A DNA stretch of 64,000 nt from Rhodanobacter sp. B05 (GTDB lineage Bacteria > Pseudomonadota > Gammaproteobacteria > Xanthomonadales > Rhodanobacteraceae). The notes under the pieces are model-generated. The model did not search any database. It was not told where the DNA came from and saw nothing but the letters and a program-made list of their open reading frames with translations. The position numbers and the translations under genes were made by a program. Shown piece after piece: positions 18,395-26,457 of this stretch. The DNA is taken from contig NZ_MUNU01000014.1 in NCBI RefSeq assembly GCF_002001085.1, forward strand, positions 1 to 64,000, in the 5' to 3' direction. How positions within the stretch are numbered: position 1 is the first letter of the stretch; every line of letters begins with the position of its first letter.

Positions 18395-18997
18395 ATGAGC
18401 AAACTGTTACGCCAATCCTTCGTCCTGCTGTTGCTGATGACCGTGATCACCGGCGTGCTCTATCCGCTGGCTGCCACCGGGCTGGCCCAGCTGATCTTTC
18501 CGCGGCAGGCCAACGGCAGCCTGATCGTGCAGGACGGCAAGCCGGTGGGTTCGGTGCTGATCGGCCAGTCGTTCACCGACCCGAAGTATTTCTGGGGCCG
18601 GCCGTCGGCGACTACCCCGAATCCGTATAACGCCAGCGCGTCGAGCGGTTCCAATCTTGGGCCGACCAACCCGGCGCTGACCGACACGGTGCGGCAGCGG
18701 ATCGCCGCGCTGCGTGCGGTCGATCCCGGCAACACCGCGCCGGTGCCGGTGGACCTGGTCACAGCCTCGGGCAGCGGCCTCGATCCGGAGATCAGTCCGG
18801 CCGCGGCGCAGTACCAGCTGGCGCGAGTGGCGAAGGCGCGCGGGCTCGGTACGGCGCAGGTGCAGGCGCTGGTCAGCGAATTTACCCGCGGCCGCCAGCT
18901 TGGGGTGCTCGGCGAGCCGCGGGTGAACGTGCTGCAGCTCAACCTCGCGCTGGACGCACATCGCTTTGCCTCCTCTCCCCCTCGGGGAGAGGATTGA
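18395..18997 (+). CDS. kdpC: K(+)-transporting ATPase subunit KdpC
   Basis: Periplasm-facing assembly subunit of the Kdp pump, 200 residues: one N-terminal helix ([20 protein letters not shown]), then conserved [36 protein letters not shown] and [10 protein letters not shown]. The body ends as in other KdpC proteins at about 'LALDAH'. The last residues, SSPPRGED, and the TGA stop are encoded by the left end of a CTCTCCCC-type repeat, so the native C-terminus has been replaced or extended. A clear Shine-Dalgarno (GAGGAG) precedes the ATG. Confidence 0.95.
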   Translation: MSKLLRQSFVLLLLMTVITGVLYPLAATGLAQLIFPRQANGSLIVQDGKPVGSVLIGQSFTDPKYFWGRPSATTPNPYNASASSGSNLGPTNPALTDTVRQRIAALRAVDPGNTAPVPVDLVTASGSGLDPEISPAAAQYQLARVAKARGLGTAQVQALVSEFTRGRQLGVLGEPRVNVLQLNLALDAHRFASSPPRGED

Positions 18998-19106
18998 GGT
19001 GAGGGGCGGGAGCTCGCATCGACGCTGATCGAAGCGTGCTCTGATGCAAGAATGGCGCGAGCACCGGCCCCTCTCCCCAACCCTCTCCCCGAGGGGAGAG
19101 GGAGCC
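18970..19106. repeat. CTCTCCCC-type double-hairpin repeat between kdpC and kdpD
   Basis: The left end is CCTCTCCCCCTCGGGGAGAGG (a self-complementary hairpin), then TTGAGGTGAGGGG; the right end is CCCCTCTCCCCAACC then CTCTCCCCGAGGGGAGAG. The two ends are also complementary to each other. A related copy lies at 45117-45246. The left end is translated as the KdpC tail. In RNA this would be a very stable structure that could reduce read-through from kdpC into kdpD. Confidence 0.75.
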
Positions 19107-19131
19107 AAAACTTGGCGAAGATGGGACACCT

Positions 19132-21816
19132 ATGACCGAACCCTCCCGCGAAGCGCGTGCCGATGCCTTGCTGAGTACCGGGCAGGATGAGCGCACCCAT
19201 CGGCTGAAGATCTTTCTCGGCGCCGCGCCCGGAGTCGGCAAGACCTACGCGATGCTGTCCGCCGCGCGTGAGTTGAAGCGGCAGGGCGTGGATGTGGTGG
19301 TCGGCGTGGTCGAGACACACGGTCGTGCCGAAACGGCGGCCTTGCTGGAGGGCATGGAAGTGCTGCCGCGGCGCCAGGTGAGTTACAAATCGTCCGACGG
19401 CAGCGATCGTGACTTCACCGAATTCGATCTCGACGCGGCGCTTGCGCGCAAGCCGGCGGTGCTGCTGGTCGACGAGCTGGCGCACCGCAACCTGCCGGGT
19501 GGCCGGCATGAGCGGCGCTGGCAGGACATCGCCGAGCTGCTCGATGCCGGCATCGAGGTCTACAGCGCGCTCAACGTGCAGCACCTGGAAAGCCTCAACG
19601 ACCAGGTGCGCCGCATCACCGGCGTGGCGGTGCGCGAAACGGTGCCGGATGCCTTCCTCGATCGCGCACGCGACATCGTGCTGGTCGACCTGCCGCCGCG
19701 CGAACTGATCGACCGGCTCAAGCAGGGCAAGGTCTACGTGCCGGAGACGGCGGCGGCGGCGCTCAACGCCTTCTTCGTGCCGACCAACCTCGCCGCCCTG
19801 CGCGAGCTGGCGCTGGAAACCATTGCCGGCCATGTCGACAACGATCTGCGCGAACACATGCAGGCGCGCGGCGGCGCCATGCCGGTGCGCCGCCACGTGC
19901 TGGCGGCGATCGACGGGCAGGGCCAGAGCGAATACCTGGTGCGGGTGGCGCGGCGCATCGCCGAGCGGCGTGGCGCACCGTGGAGCGTGGTCTTCGTCGA
20001 CACCGGCGCCAGCCTGGGCGGGGCGCGGCGCGAGCGGGTGGAGGCGGCGATGCGACTGGCACGCCGGCTTGGTGGCGATGCGGTGGTGCTGCGCGGCCAC
20101 GCGATCGCCGATGAGCTGATCGCGCATGCCGATCGCGAAGGAGTGGGCCAGATCATTCTGGGGCGCACCCGCGAACGCCCGGTCGCGCGCATGCTCGGCC
20201 GTTCGCTGACCCAGCTGCTGTTGCGCCGTGGCGCCCACCTGGAGCTGACCATCATCGCGACGCCGGCCGAGCGCGTTCGCTCGCGTCGCCTCCTGCATCT
20301 GCCGGGCGGGCGCGGGCGGCGCAGCGAATACCTCTACGCGACCATCACCACCCTGGTCGCGTTCGGCCTGTCCTTCATCGCCGATCACTACCTGTCGGTG
20401 GCGAGCCTGTCGCTGATCTTCCTCACCGCCGTGCTGGTGGTGGCGGTGCGCACGCGGATGGCGGTGGCCGTCTATACCGCCATGCTGTGTTTTCTCGGCG
20501 ACAACTTTTTCTTCGCCCCGCCGCGCTACACCCTGGAGATCGCCAGCCCCGACGACGTGTTGACCGTGGTGCTGTTCCTGCTGGCCGCGCTGGTGTGCAG
20601 CCGGCTGGCGACGCGGCTGGCCAGCCAGGTGGAATCGCTGCGCGGCGCGCATGCGCATGCGCGGGCCCTGCTGGATCTCGGCCAGCGGCTCACGGCCAGT
20701 GCGGACGCCGACGGGGTTCGCCAGGCCGGTGCCCATGCGTTGGCGCGGGCGCTGGGGGCCGACGTCGCGCTGCTGCTGCGTGACGCCAGCCAGACCCTGC
20801 ATCCTGCCAGCAGCGCACCGCATGCCTTCGCGCTTTCGCATCAGGATCTCGCGGCTGCCGACTGGTGCGAGCAGCATGCCGAGCCGGCCGGTCGCTACAC
20901 CGATACGCTGAACGGCGCCGCCTGCTGGATGTTGCCGCTGGGCGCGGACGGTCACCGGCTCGGCGTGGTCGCGCTCCGTTTCGATGCCGCCGCGGGCGCG
21001 CCCGATCCCGATCGGCGCAGCCTCACCCTGGCCATGGTGCAGGACATCGGCCGGGCGCTCGAACGTGCGCGCCTGGCCGACGAGCTGGAAGGCGCGCGCG
21101 TGCAGGGCGAGACCGAGCGCCTGCGCAGTGCGCTGTTGTCGTCGGTCTCGCATGACCTGCGTTCGCCGCTGGCGTCGATGATCGGCGCGGCGGAAACCCT
21201 GCTGAGCTATCGCGGCAAGCTGCCCGAAGCGGAGCAGGTCGAGTTGCTGCAGGCGATTCTTGGCGAGGGCCAGCGGCTGGATCGCTACATCCAGAACCTG
21301 CTGGACATGACCCGGCTCGGTCACGGCACGCTTCAGCTCGTCCGCGGCTGGACCGATAGTGAGGAAATCGTGGATGCCGCGGTCGCCCGTCTGCGCAAAT
21401 CGTTTCCGGACCTGCGCGTGGAGACCCAGGCGCCGGCGCAACCCGTCCTGCTGCATGTGCATGCCGCCCTGATCGAGCAGGCGCTGTTCAACATCCTTGA
21501 AAATGCCGCGCGTTTTTCTCCTCCCGAACAACCGGTGCGCGTGGAGGTGCATGTCGACGAAGGCTTCCTGATCATCGACGTCAGCGATCGCGGCCCGGGC
21601 ATACCCGAGGACGAACGCGCGCGCGTGTTCGACATGTTCCATTCGGTGGCGCGGGGCGATCGCTCGGCAAGAGGCACCGGGCTTGGCCTCGCCATCTGCA
21701 GGGGCATGATCGGTGCTCACGGCGGCAGCGTCGTGGTCATGCCGGGCGACGGCATCGGCACGATCATCCGTGTCAGCTTGCCGTTGCCGGAGTCAACCGG
21801 GCCGGCTGGCGATTGA
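19132..21816 (+). CDS. kdpD: Sensor histidine kinase KdpD
   Basis: Membrane sensor kinase of 894 residues controlling kdp expression in response to potassium/turgor. Domains in order: an N-terminal KdpD domain with Walker A GAAPGVGKTYAML (about residues 28-40) and LVDELAHRNLPG; a universal-stress-protein-like domain (about 255-375); four closely spaced transmembrane helices (about 400-500); a GAF domain; then HisKA with phospho-acceptor H674 in SSVSHDLRSPLASMIGAAE; and HATPase with NILENAARFS, DRGPGIPEDE and GTGLGLAIC. All kinase motifs are intact. The usual response regulator gene kdpE is absent: the next gene is an unrelated M16 peptidase. Confidence 0.95.
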   Translation: MTEPSREARADALLSTGQDERTHRLKIFLGAAPGVGKTYAMLSAARELKRQGVDVVVGVVETHGRAETAALLEGMEVLPRRQVSYKSSDGSDRDFTEFDLDAALARKPAVLLVDELAHRNLPGGRHERRWQDIAELLDAGIEVYSALNVQHLESLNDQVRRITGVAVRETVPDAFLDRARDIVLVDLPPRELIDRLKQGKVYVPETAAAALNAFFVPTNLAALRELALETIAGHVDNDLREHMQARGGAMPVRRHVLAAIDGQGQSEYLVRVARRIAERRGAPWSVVFVDTGASLGGARRERVEAAMRLARRLGGDAVVLRGHAIADELIAHADREGVGQIILGRTRERPVARMLGRSLTQLLLRRGAHLELTIIATPAERVRSRRLLHLPGGRGRRSEYLYATITTLVAFGLSFIADHYLSVASLSLIFLTAVLVVAVRTRMAVAVYTAMLCFLGDNFFFAPPRYTLEIASPDDVLTVVLFLLAALVCSRLATRLASQVESLRGAHAHARALLDLGQRLTASADADGVRQAGAHALARALGADVALLLRDASQTLHPASSAPHAFALSHQDLAAADWCEQHAEPAGRYTDTLNGAACWMLPLGADGHRLGVVALRFDAAAGAPDPDRRSLTLAMVQDIGRALERARLADELEGARVQGETERLRSALLSSVSHDLRSPLASMIGAAETLLSYRGKLPEAEQVELLQAILGEGQRLDRYIQNLLDMTRLGHGTLQLVRGWTDSEEIVDAAVARLRKSFPDLRVETQAPAQPVLLHVHAALIEQALFNILENAARFSPPEQPVRVEVHVDEGFLIIDVSDRGPGIPEDERARVFDMFHSVARGDRSARGTGLGLAICRGMIGAHGGSVVVMPGDGIGTIIRVSLPLPESTGPAGD

Positions 21817-22012
21817 TCTCGCGCGGGATGGGTGTTGCGCCAGAGCACGCGCGAGCTTGCCGACCCGTTGGTGATCGGCGCGCCCTGATCGCAAATTCAT
21901 GCGGAAAACGGCTGAACTTCTGGCACGCTTGACGACGATCGGGCTGTGTCAGGATCGGCCGTTGCCCGCGCGCTGGCGACCTCTGTCCCATCAACTGGAA
22001 GGAATCGGCACG

Positions 22013-24715
22013 ATGACATTGAACAAACTCAAACCACTTGCACTGGGCCTGATGCTGGGTATGGGACTGCTGGCAATCGGTGCGACGAACGCACAGGCAG
22101 CGATCGCGTCGGCGGAGGCGTCCGGCAGCGTGCTGCGTGCCACCCTGGACAACGGCCTGCGCGTGGTGATCGTGCATGACTCGCTGGCGCCGATGGTGAC
22201 CACCCAGATCACCTACCTGGCCGGCGGCTACCAGACACCCAAGGGCTTCCCCGGCACGGCGCATGCGCTGGAACACATGATGTTCCGTGACAGCAAGGGC
22301 ATGAGCGGCGCCCAGCTCAACGAGATGACCGGCAAGATGGGCGGCGACAACAACGCCTTCACCACCAACGACGCGACCCAGTATTACTTCGTGGCCCCGG
22401 CGGCTTATCTCGACGTGCTGCTCCACATCGAAGCCTCGCGCATGCGCGGGGCCGAACTGGCGCCGAAAGACTGGGGGCTGGAGAAGGGAGCGATCGAGCA
22501 GGAAGTCTCGCGCGACATTTCCGACCCGGGCTTCCTCGCGTTCGAGAAGGCCGAGGGGATCCTGTATGCAGGCACCGGGTATGCGGCCGATCCGCTGGGC
22601 ACGCGCCCCTCGTTCGACAAGACCACCTCGGCCACGCTGCAGAAGTTCTACAACGACTGGTACCAGCCCAACAACGCGATCTTCGTGATCGTCGGCGACG
22701 TCGATCCTGCGGCCACGCTGAAACAGGTGAAGCAACTGTTCGGTGGCATCGCGAAAGGCGACGTGCCGGCGCACACGCCGGTCAAGCTGGCACCGTTCAA
22801 GGCGCAGACGATCAGCAGCACCACGCCCGACGCCACCGGCGCCGTGCAGTTCCTCTATCGCGCGCCGGGTATGAAAAGCGCCGATGCAGCGGCGGCGACC
22901 GTGTTGATGGATGTGCTCAACAATGCGCGCAGCCCGCTGTCGGAACTGGCCGTGCAGGGCAAGGTGCTGAGTGCCGATGCGCAGGTGCAGCCCTTCAGTT
23001 ACGGCGGTATCGGCGCGATCGAAGCCGGCTTCGCCAAGGGCGCCGATCCGAAGCAGGCGCAGGCGGATCTGGATGGTGTCATCCGGCAGGTGCTCAAGGA
23101 CGGCGTATCCGCCGACCTGGTCGAGGCGGCCAAGCGTTCCGAGCAGGCCCAGTTCGAGTTCAGCAAGAACAGCGCCGTGAGCCAGGCCAGTGCCTGGTCG
23201 CAGGCGCTGGCCTGGCAGGGCTTGAACTCGCCGGAGGAAGCGGAGCAGCAGATCCAGGCGGTCACCGTCGACGACGTCAACCGGGTGGCACGCGAGTACC
23301 TGAAAGCCGACCAGCGCGTCACCGTGGTGCTGACCCCCGACCCGAACGGCAAGCGCCCACCCAACAGCAATGGCTTCGGCGGCAGCGAGTCCTTCGGCGG
23401 CGACGACAAGCTCGACGTGCCGCTGCCGGTCTGGGCCACCGATGCGCTGGCCAAGCTGGACATGCCGCACTGGACGCTGGACCCGACCAGCATGAAGCTG
23501 GCCAACGGCATCACCCTGATCGTGCAGCCCGAATCGGTCAGCAAGACCGTCACCGTGGTCGGCCACGTCGATCACGACGACAAGCTGCAGGAGCCGAGCG
23601 GCCAGGACGGCGTGGGCAAGTTGCTCACCGCATTGTTCGACTACGGCACCACCAGCCTGGACCGCAACGCGTTCCACAAGGCGCTGGATGCGATTGCCGC
23701 CAGCGAGAGCGGCGGCACCGACTTCTCGCTGGCGGTGCCGAGTGCGCATTTCGACGAGGGCATGCAGCTGCTGGCCGACAACGAACTGCATCCGGCGCTG
23801 CCGCAGCAGGCGTTCGACGTGCAGCAGAAAACCCTGGCCCGCACGCTGGCGGGGGAACTGCAGTCGCCGCGCTACAAGATGATGCGTGCGCTGTTCAAGG
23901 GGCTGTATCCGGCGGCCGACCCGGCCCTGCGCGAGGCGACGCCACAGACGGTCGGCAAGCTGACCCTGGCCGACGTGAAACAGTATCGCGACAGCGCCTA
24001 TCGTCCCGACCTGACCACCATCGTGGTGGTGGGTGACGTCACGCCGGACCAGGCCAAGGCTGCCGTGGAGAAGTATTTCGGCGGCTGGCAGGCCCACGGC
24101 GCCAAGCCGGACGTGATCCCCAAGCCGGTACCGCTGAACCCGCCGAGCTATGAGGTGGTGCCGAACGCCTACGCCTCGCAGGACGAAGTGCTGATGGGGC
24201 AGACGCTGGGCCTCGACCTGCACAATCCCGATCGCTACGCGCTGGAACTTGGCAATGACGTGCTCGGCGGCAATGGCTTTGCCTCGCGGCTGATGGTGGA
24301 TATCCGCGTCCGCCACGGCTTTGCCTACGGCGCCGGCTCGGGCATGGACTTCGAACGCTCGCGTTCGCTGTTCTACGTGCAGTACGGCAGCGACCCGGGC
24401 AAGGTGGCACCGGTGGACGAGCTGGTGATGCAGAACCTCAAGGCCATGCAGGACACCGCCGTGACCGCACCCGAGCTGACCAATGCGCGGCAGTACCAGA
24501 TCCGCTCGATCCCGGTGCAGGTTTCCAGCGTCGATCGCATCGCCCGCTCGCTGCTGTCGTGGAGCTGGCATGGCGAGCCACTCGACCAGCCGATGGTCGC
24601 GGCGAAGTACTACCTCAACCTCACCGCCGGCGAAGTGCAGGCGGCGTTCAAGAAATACCTGAAGCCGCAGCATCTGGCCCAGGTGGTGCAGGGCCCGGCA
24701 CCGGCCAAGCACTGA
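22013..24715 (+). CDS. Secreted M16 family zinc metallopeptidase (pitrilysin-like)
   Basis: Periplasmic or surface peptidase of about 900 residues made of two M16 repeats. A signal peptide (LALGLMLGMGLLAIGATNAQA) is followed by the active half, with inverted zinc motif HxxEH at residues 84-88 (TAHALEHMMF) and the downstream glutamate in EKGAIEQEVSRD. The second half (from about residue 500) lacks HxxEH and serves as the closing lid, as in other single-chain M16 peptidases. The ATG at 22013 is preceded by GGAAGGAAT; the open frame upstream to 21899 has no signal sequence. A strong hairpin follows the stop. Confidence 0.92.
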   Translation: MTLNKLKPLALGLMLGMGLLAIGATNAQAAIASAEASGSVLRATLDNGLRVVIVHDSLAPMVTTQITYLAGGYQTPKGFPGTAHALEHMMFRDSKGMSGAQLNEMTGKMGGDNNAFTTNDATQYYFVAPAAYLDVLLHIEASRMRGAELAPKDWGLEKGAIEQEVSRDISDPGFLAFEKAEGILYAGTGYAADPLGTRPSFDKTTSATLQKFYNDWYQPNNAIFVIVGDVDPAATLKQVKQLFGGIAKGDVPAHTPVKLAPFKAQTISSTTPDATGAVQFLYRAPGMKSADAAAATVLMDVLNNARSPLSELAVQGKVLSADAQVQPFSYGGIGAIEAGFAKGADPKQAQADLDGVIRQVLKDGVSADLVEAAKRSEQAQFEFSKNSAVSQASAWSQALAWQGLNSPEEAEQQIQAVTVDDVNRVAREYLKADQRVTVVLTPDPNGKRPPNSNGFGGSESFGGDDKLDVPLPVWATDALAKLDMPHWTLDPTSMKLANGITLIVQPESVSKTVTVVGHVDHDDKLQEPSGQDGVGKLLTALFDYGTTSLDRNAFHKALDAIAASESGGTDFSLAVPSAHFDEGMQLLADNELHPALPQQAFDVQQKTLARTLAGELQSPRYKMMRALFKGLYPAADPALREATPQTVGKLTLADVKQYRDSAYRPDLTTIVVVGDVTPDQAKAAVEKYFGGWQAHGAKPDVIPKPVPLNPPSYEVVPNAYASQDEVLMGQTLGLDLHNPDRYALELGNDVLGGNGFASRLMVDIRVRHGFAYGAGSGMDFERSRSLFYVQYGSDPGKVAPVDELVMQNLKAMQDTAVTAPELTNARQYQIRSIPVQVSSVDRIARSLLSWSWHGEPLDQPMVAAKYYLNLTAGEVQAAFKKYLKPQHLAQVVQGPAPAKH

Positions 24716-24727
24716 GTTGTCGGACGC

Positions 24728-24762
24728 GTGGACAGCATGGCTGCAACGGCCATGCTGTCCAC
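24728..24762 (+). terminator. Hairpin terminator after the M16 peptidase
   Basis: Perfect 14-bp stem GTGGACAGCATGGC / GCCATGCTGTCCAC with a 7-base loop (TGCAACG). There is no T-run after it, so it may be a pausing or mRNA-stabilising element, not a strict rho-independent terminator. Confidence 0.65.
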
Positions 24763-24884
24763 GGCACCGCAGCTGTCATCGCCTCCGCGGGCGTGAAGGT
24801 CCGGATTCGCTGGTGGGGCGCCTGCGTTCATCCCCGGGACATCCGCTGGACGACAGACTTCGGCATTTCGCGCCCGGAGCGTCC

Positions 24885-26009
24885 GTGCATTTCGTCAATG
24901 CGTATCGCCGCGTGGCCGGTTCCCGGCCAGTCCCTGGATATGCACGATGGTGCGTGTTGCTGCTGCTATGCGCCAGCGCGTCGGTGCCTGGCAGCCCGAC
25001 ACATGACCGTCGCGACGGTTTGAAGATCGATGTGATCCGTGACCGCCTGACCCTGGCCATGACCGGCTACCCGCAGGTCTACCTGCATGGCGAAATCGAC
25101 GCCGACGCAGCGCAGCGCTTCCGCGGCATGCTCGACTCCGGGCGCATTTCCTTCGGCTCGGATATCTATCTCAATGCCGCGGGCGGGGATGCGGATGCCG
25201 GCATGGCGCTGGGGCGGATGTTTCGCGCGGCGGGCATGGCCACGCATCTGGGTACGCCGCGACTGCCGAAGCACGCCAGCGTGGCGGCGAAGACCGCCGT
25301 GTGCACGGACGCCTGCGTCTACGCCTATCTCGGTGGCCTGTATCGGTGGGCGCCCAGTGGCAGGGACCGCATCGGGTTCAGCACGCCGCCGGCAGGCGGA
25401 GCGACCGTTCCATCCGGCGTGTCTGCGTACCTCAAGGACATGGGCATCGACGCCGCTGCGCTGGCCGCGGCAGTGACGACGTCCAACGTCGGCCCCGCAT
25501 GGATGACTGCGGACCAGATGACGGCCCATAACCTGGCCAACAACGGCAAATTGCCGCTCACCGCGACCGCTCAGTTATCCGCGCCGATGCCCACCATCGA
25601 ACTGCGGCAGGTCGAGCGCAAGGGCACCCATCGCCTCACGATCCAGTGCAGCCCCGGCAAGACCATCGTGACCGCCTTCGACGAGGTCGGTGTCGTGCGC
25701 GCGAGGCAGGTCGCAGCGCGCGACGCGCGCTCCTACTTCCAGCTCGGTGACAAGCCGGTGCTGGACCAGGCCAGCGATGGTGCCGTCGTCGAGGGCAATG
25801 CCCTGGTGATCCGTCGTGCGTACCCGCCCGCCGATCTGGTGGATCTGGTGTCGGCATGGTCAGTGGGTGCCTGGGTCGACGGCCGCAGCAACGCGTTCCG
25901 CGACGGCTTCCGCATGCCAACCCACCTGGTGCACCAGCAGCTCAGCGATTATTTCTACGCCTGTTGGCGTGCCGCACCGTGGCCGCCGCGGCAGAAGAAG
26001 CCGGGCTGA
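24885..26009 (+). CDS. Secreted ClpP/crotonase-fold protein (COG3904-like), catalytic serine doubtful
   Basis: About 374 residues. The GTG start at 24885 gives a normal signal peptide (basic VNAYRRVAGSR, then CVLLLLCASASVPGS); the frame is open further upstream from a TTG at 24717, but that part is Arg/Pro-rich without features. The next ~200 residues resemble periplasmic ClpP-like proteins: YLHGEIDADAAQRFRGML, then IYLNAAGGDADAGMALGRMF (the 'SPGG' position), and CTDACVYAYLGGLYRW, where family members usually read xSACxxxFLGG with the nucleophile serine. Here Ser is replaced by Asp (T-D-A-C), so proteolysis is doubtful. The C-terminal ~120 residues are unassigned. Ends at a small terminator. 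Confidence 0.65.
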   Translation: MHFVNAYRRVAGSRPVPGYARWCVLLLLCASASVPGSPTHDRRDGLKIDVIRDRLTLAMTGYPQVYLHGEIDADAAQRFRGMLDSGRISFGSDIYLNAAGGDADAGMALGRMFRAAGMATHLGTPRLPKHASVAAKTAVCTDACVYAYLGGLYRWAPSGRDRIGFSTPPAGGATVPSGVSAYLKDMGIDAAALAAAVTTSNVGPAWMTADQMTAHNLANNGKLPLTATAQLSAPMPTIELRQVERKGTHRLTIQCSPGKTIVTAFDEVGVVRARQVAARDARSYFQLGDKPVLDQASDGAVVEGNALVIRRAYPPADLVDLVSAWSVGAWVDGRSNAFRDGFRMPTHLVHQQLSDYFYACWRAAPWPPRQKKPG

Positions 26010-26033
26010 GCCGCCCCGCGACTCGACTGAAAT

Positions 26034-26056
26034 GGGCACGGCCGGCAAGCGTGCCC
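26034..26056 (+). terminator. Short hairpin after the ClpP-like gene
   Basis: GGGCACG (26034-26040) pairs with CGTGCCC (26050-26056) around GCCGGCAAG, followed by TTGATG. It is a plausible transcription end for the ClpP-like gene before the cloverleaf element. Confidence 0.5.
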
Positions 26057-26161
26057 TTGATGTCCACGACTGTTGGTGCCGCTCGATCAGCGCGAAGCGC
26101 GTGCCTGAAAGCGTGATCGCCCGGTGGCACGGCGTGGATCCGCGGACCTTGCGGAACAACA

Positions 26162-26457
26162 CTAGGGATACTCTGATCCATTCTACGCAGGCGTCACCGT
26201 GACTGTCTGTCCGCAGGCCACAGGGCCGTTGGTGAAGGCAGACTGGCCGTCTGTCGAGACGGCGGACCGAAGGCCTGCGGACAGACAGTCATGGCCCCAA
26301 CACATTGAATTCAAAATGATGGGGTGATGTCCAGAAGGCGCGCAGGGTGCGCCGCGCAGCTTGGCAAGACGGCCAGTCTTCCCTGCGCCGCGCAACACAC
26401 CCTGCGCGCCTTCTGGACATCATGCCGCCTGCGTAGAATGGATCAGAGCATCCCTAG
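26162..26457. repeat. Cloverleaf-shaped nested inverted-repeat element (unclassified)
   Basis: A 296-bp structure with no plausible gene inside. The outer arms are 26162-26193 and 26426-26457: 32 bp, inverse complements with one mismatch, each ending in CTAG. Enclosed are three hairpins separated by only 1-6 bases. Hairpin 1 has a perfect 20-bp stem (26200-26219 with 26272-26291). Hairpin 2 is an imperfect stem around GAATTC (26295-26324). Hairpin 3 has a perfect 24-bp stem (26326-26349 with 26398-26421). The loop of hairpin 1 contains AGACTGGCCGTCT (26240-26252), and that of hairpin 3 its exact reverse complement AGACGGCCAGTCT (26367-26379). TGCGCCGCGCA occurs twice in loop 3. The right end supplies the stop codon of the phospholipase-D gene. 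Confidence 0.9.

Noticed and set aside
18460-21720. A 1086-codon open frame antisense to kdpD
   Set aside because: It mirrors the third-position GC bias of kdpD; the translation is His/Arg/Gln-rich with no domain, while the plus strand encodes a complete KdpD with all motifs.
21773-24712. A 979-codon open frame antisense to the M16 peptidase gene
   Set aside because: Same GC-codon shadow effect; no domain, and it covers a well-supported peptidase.
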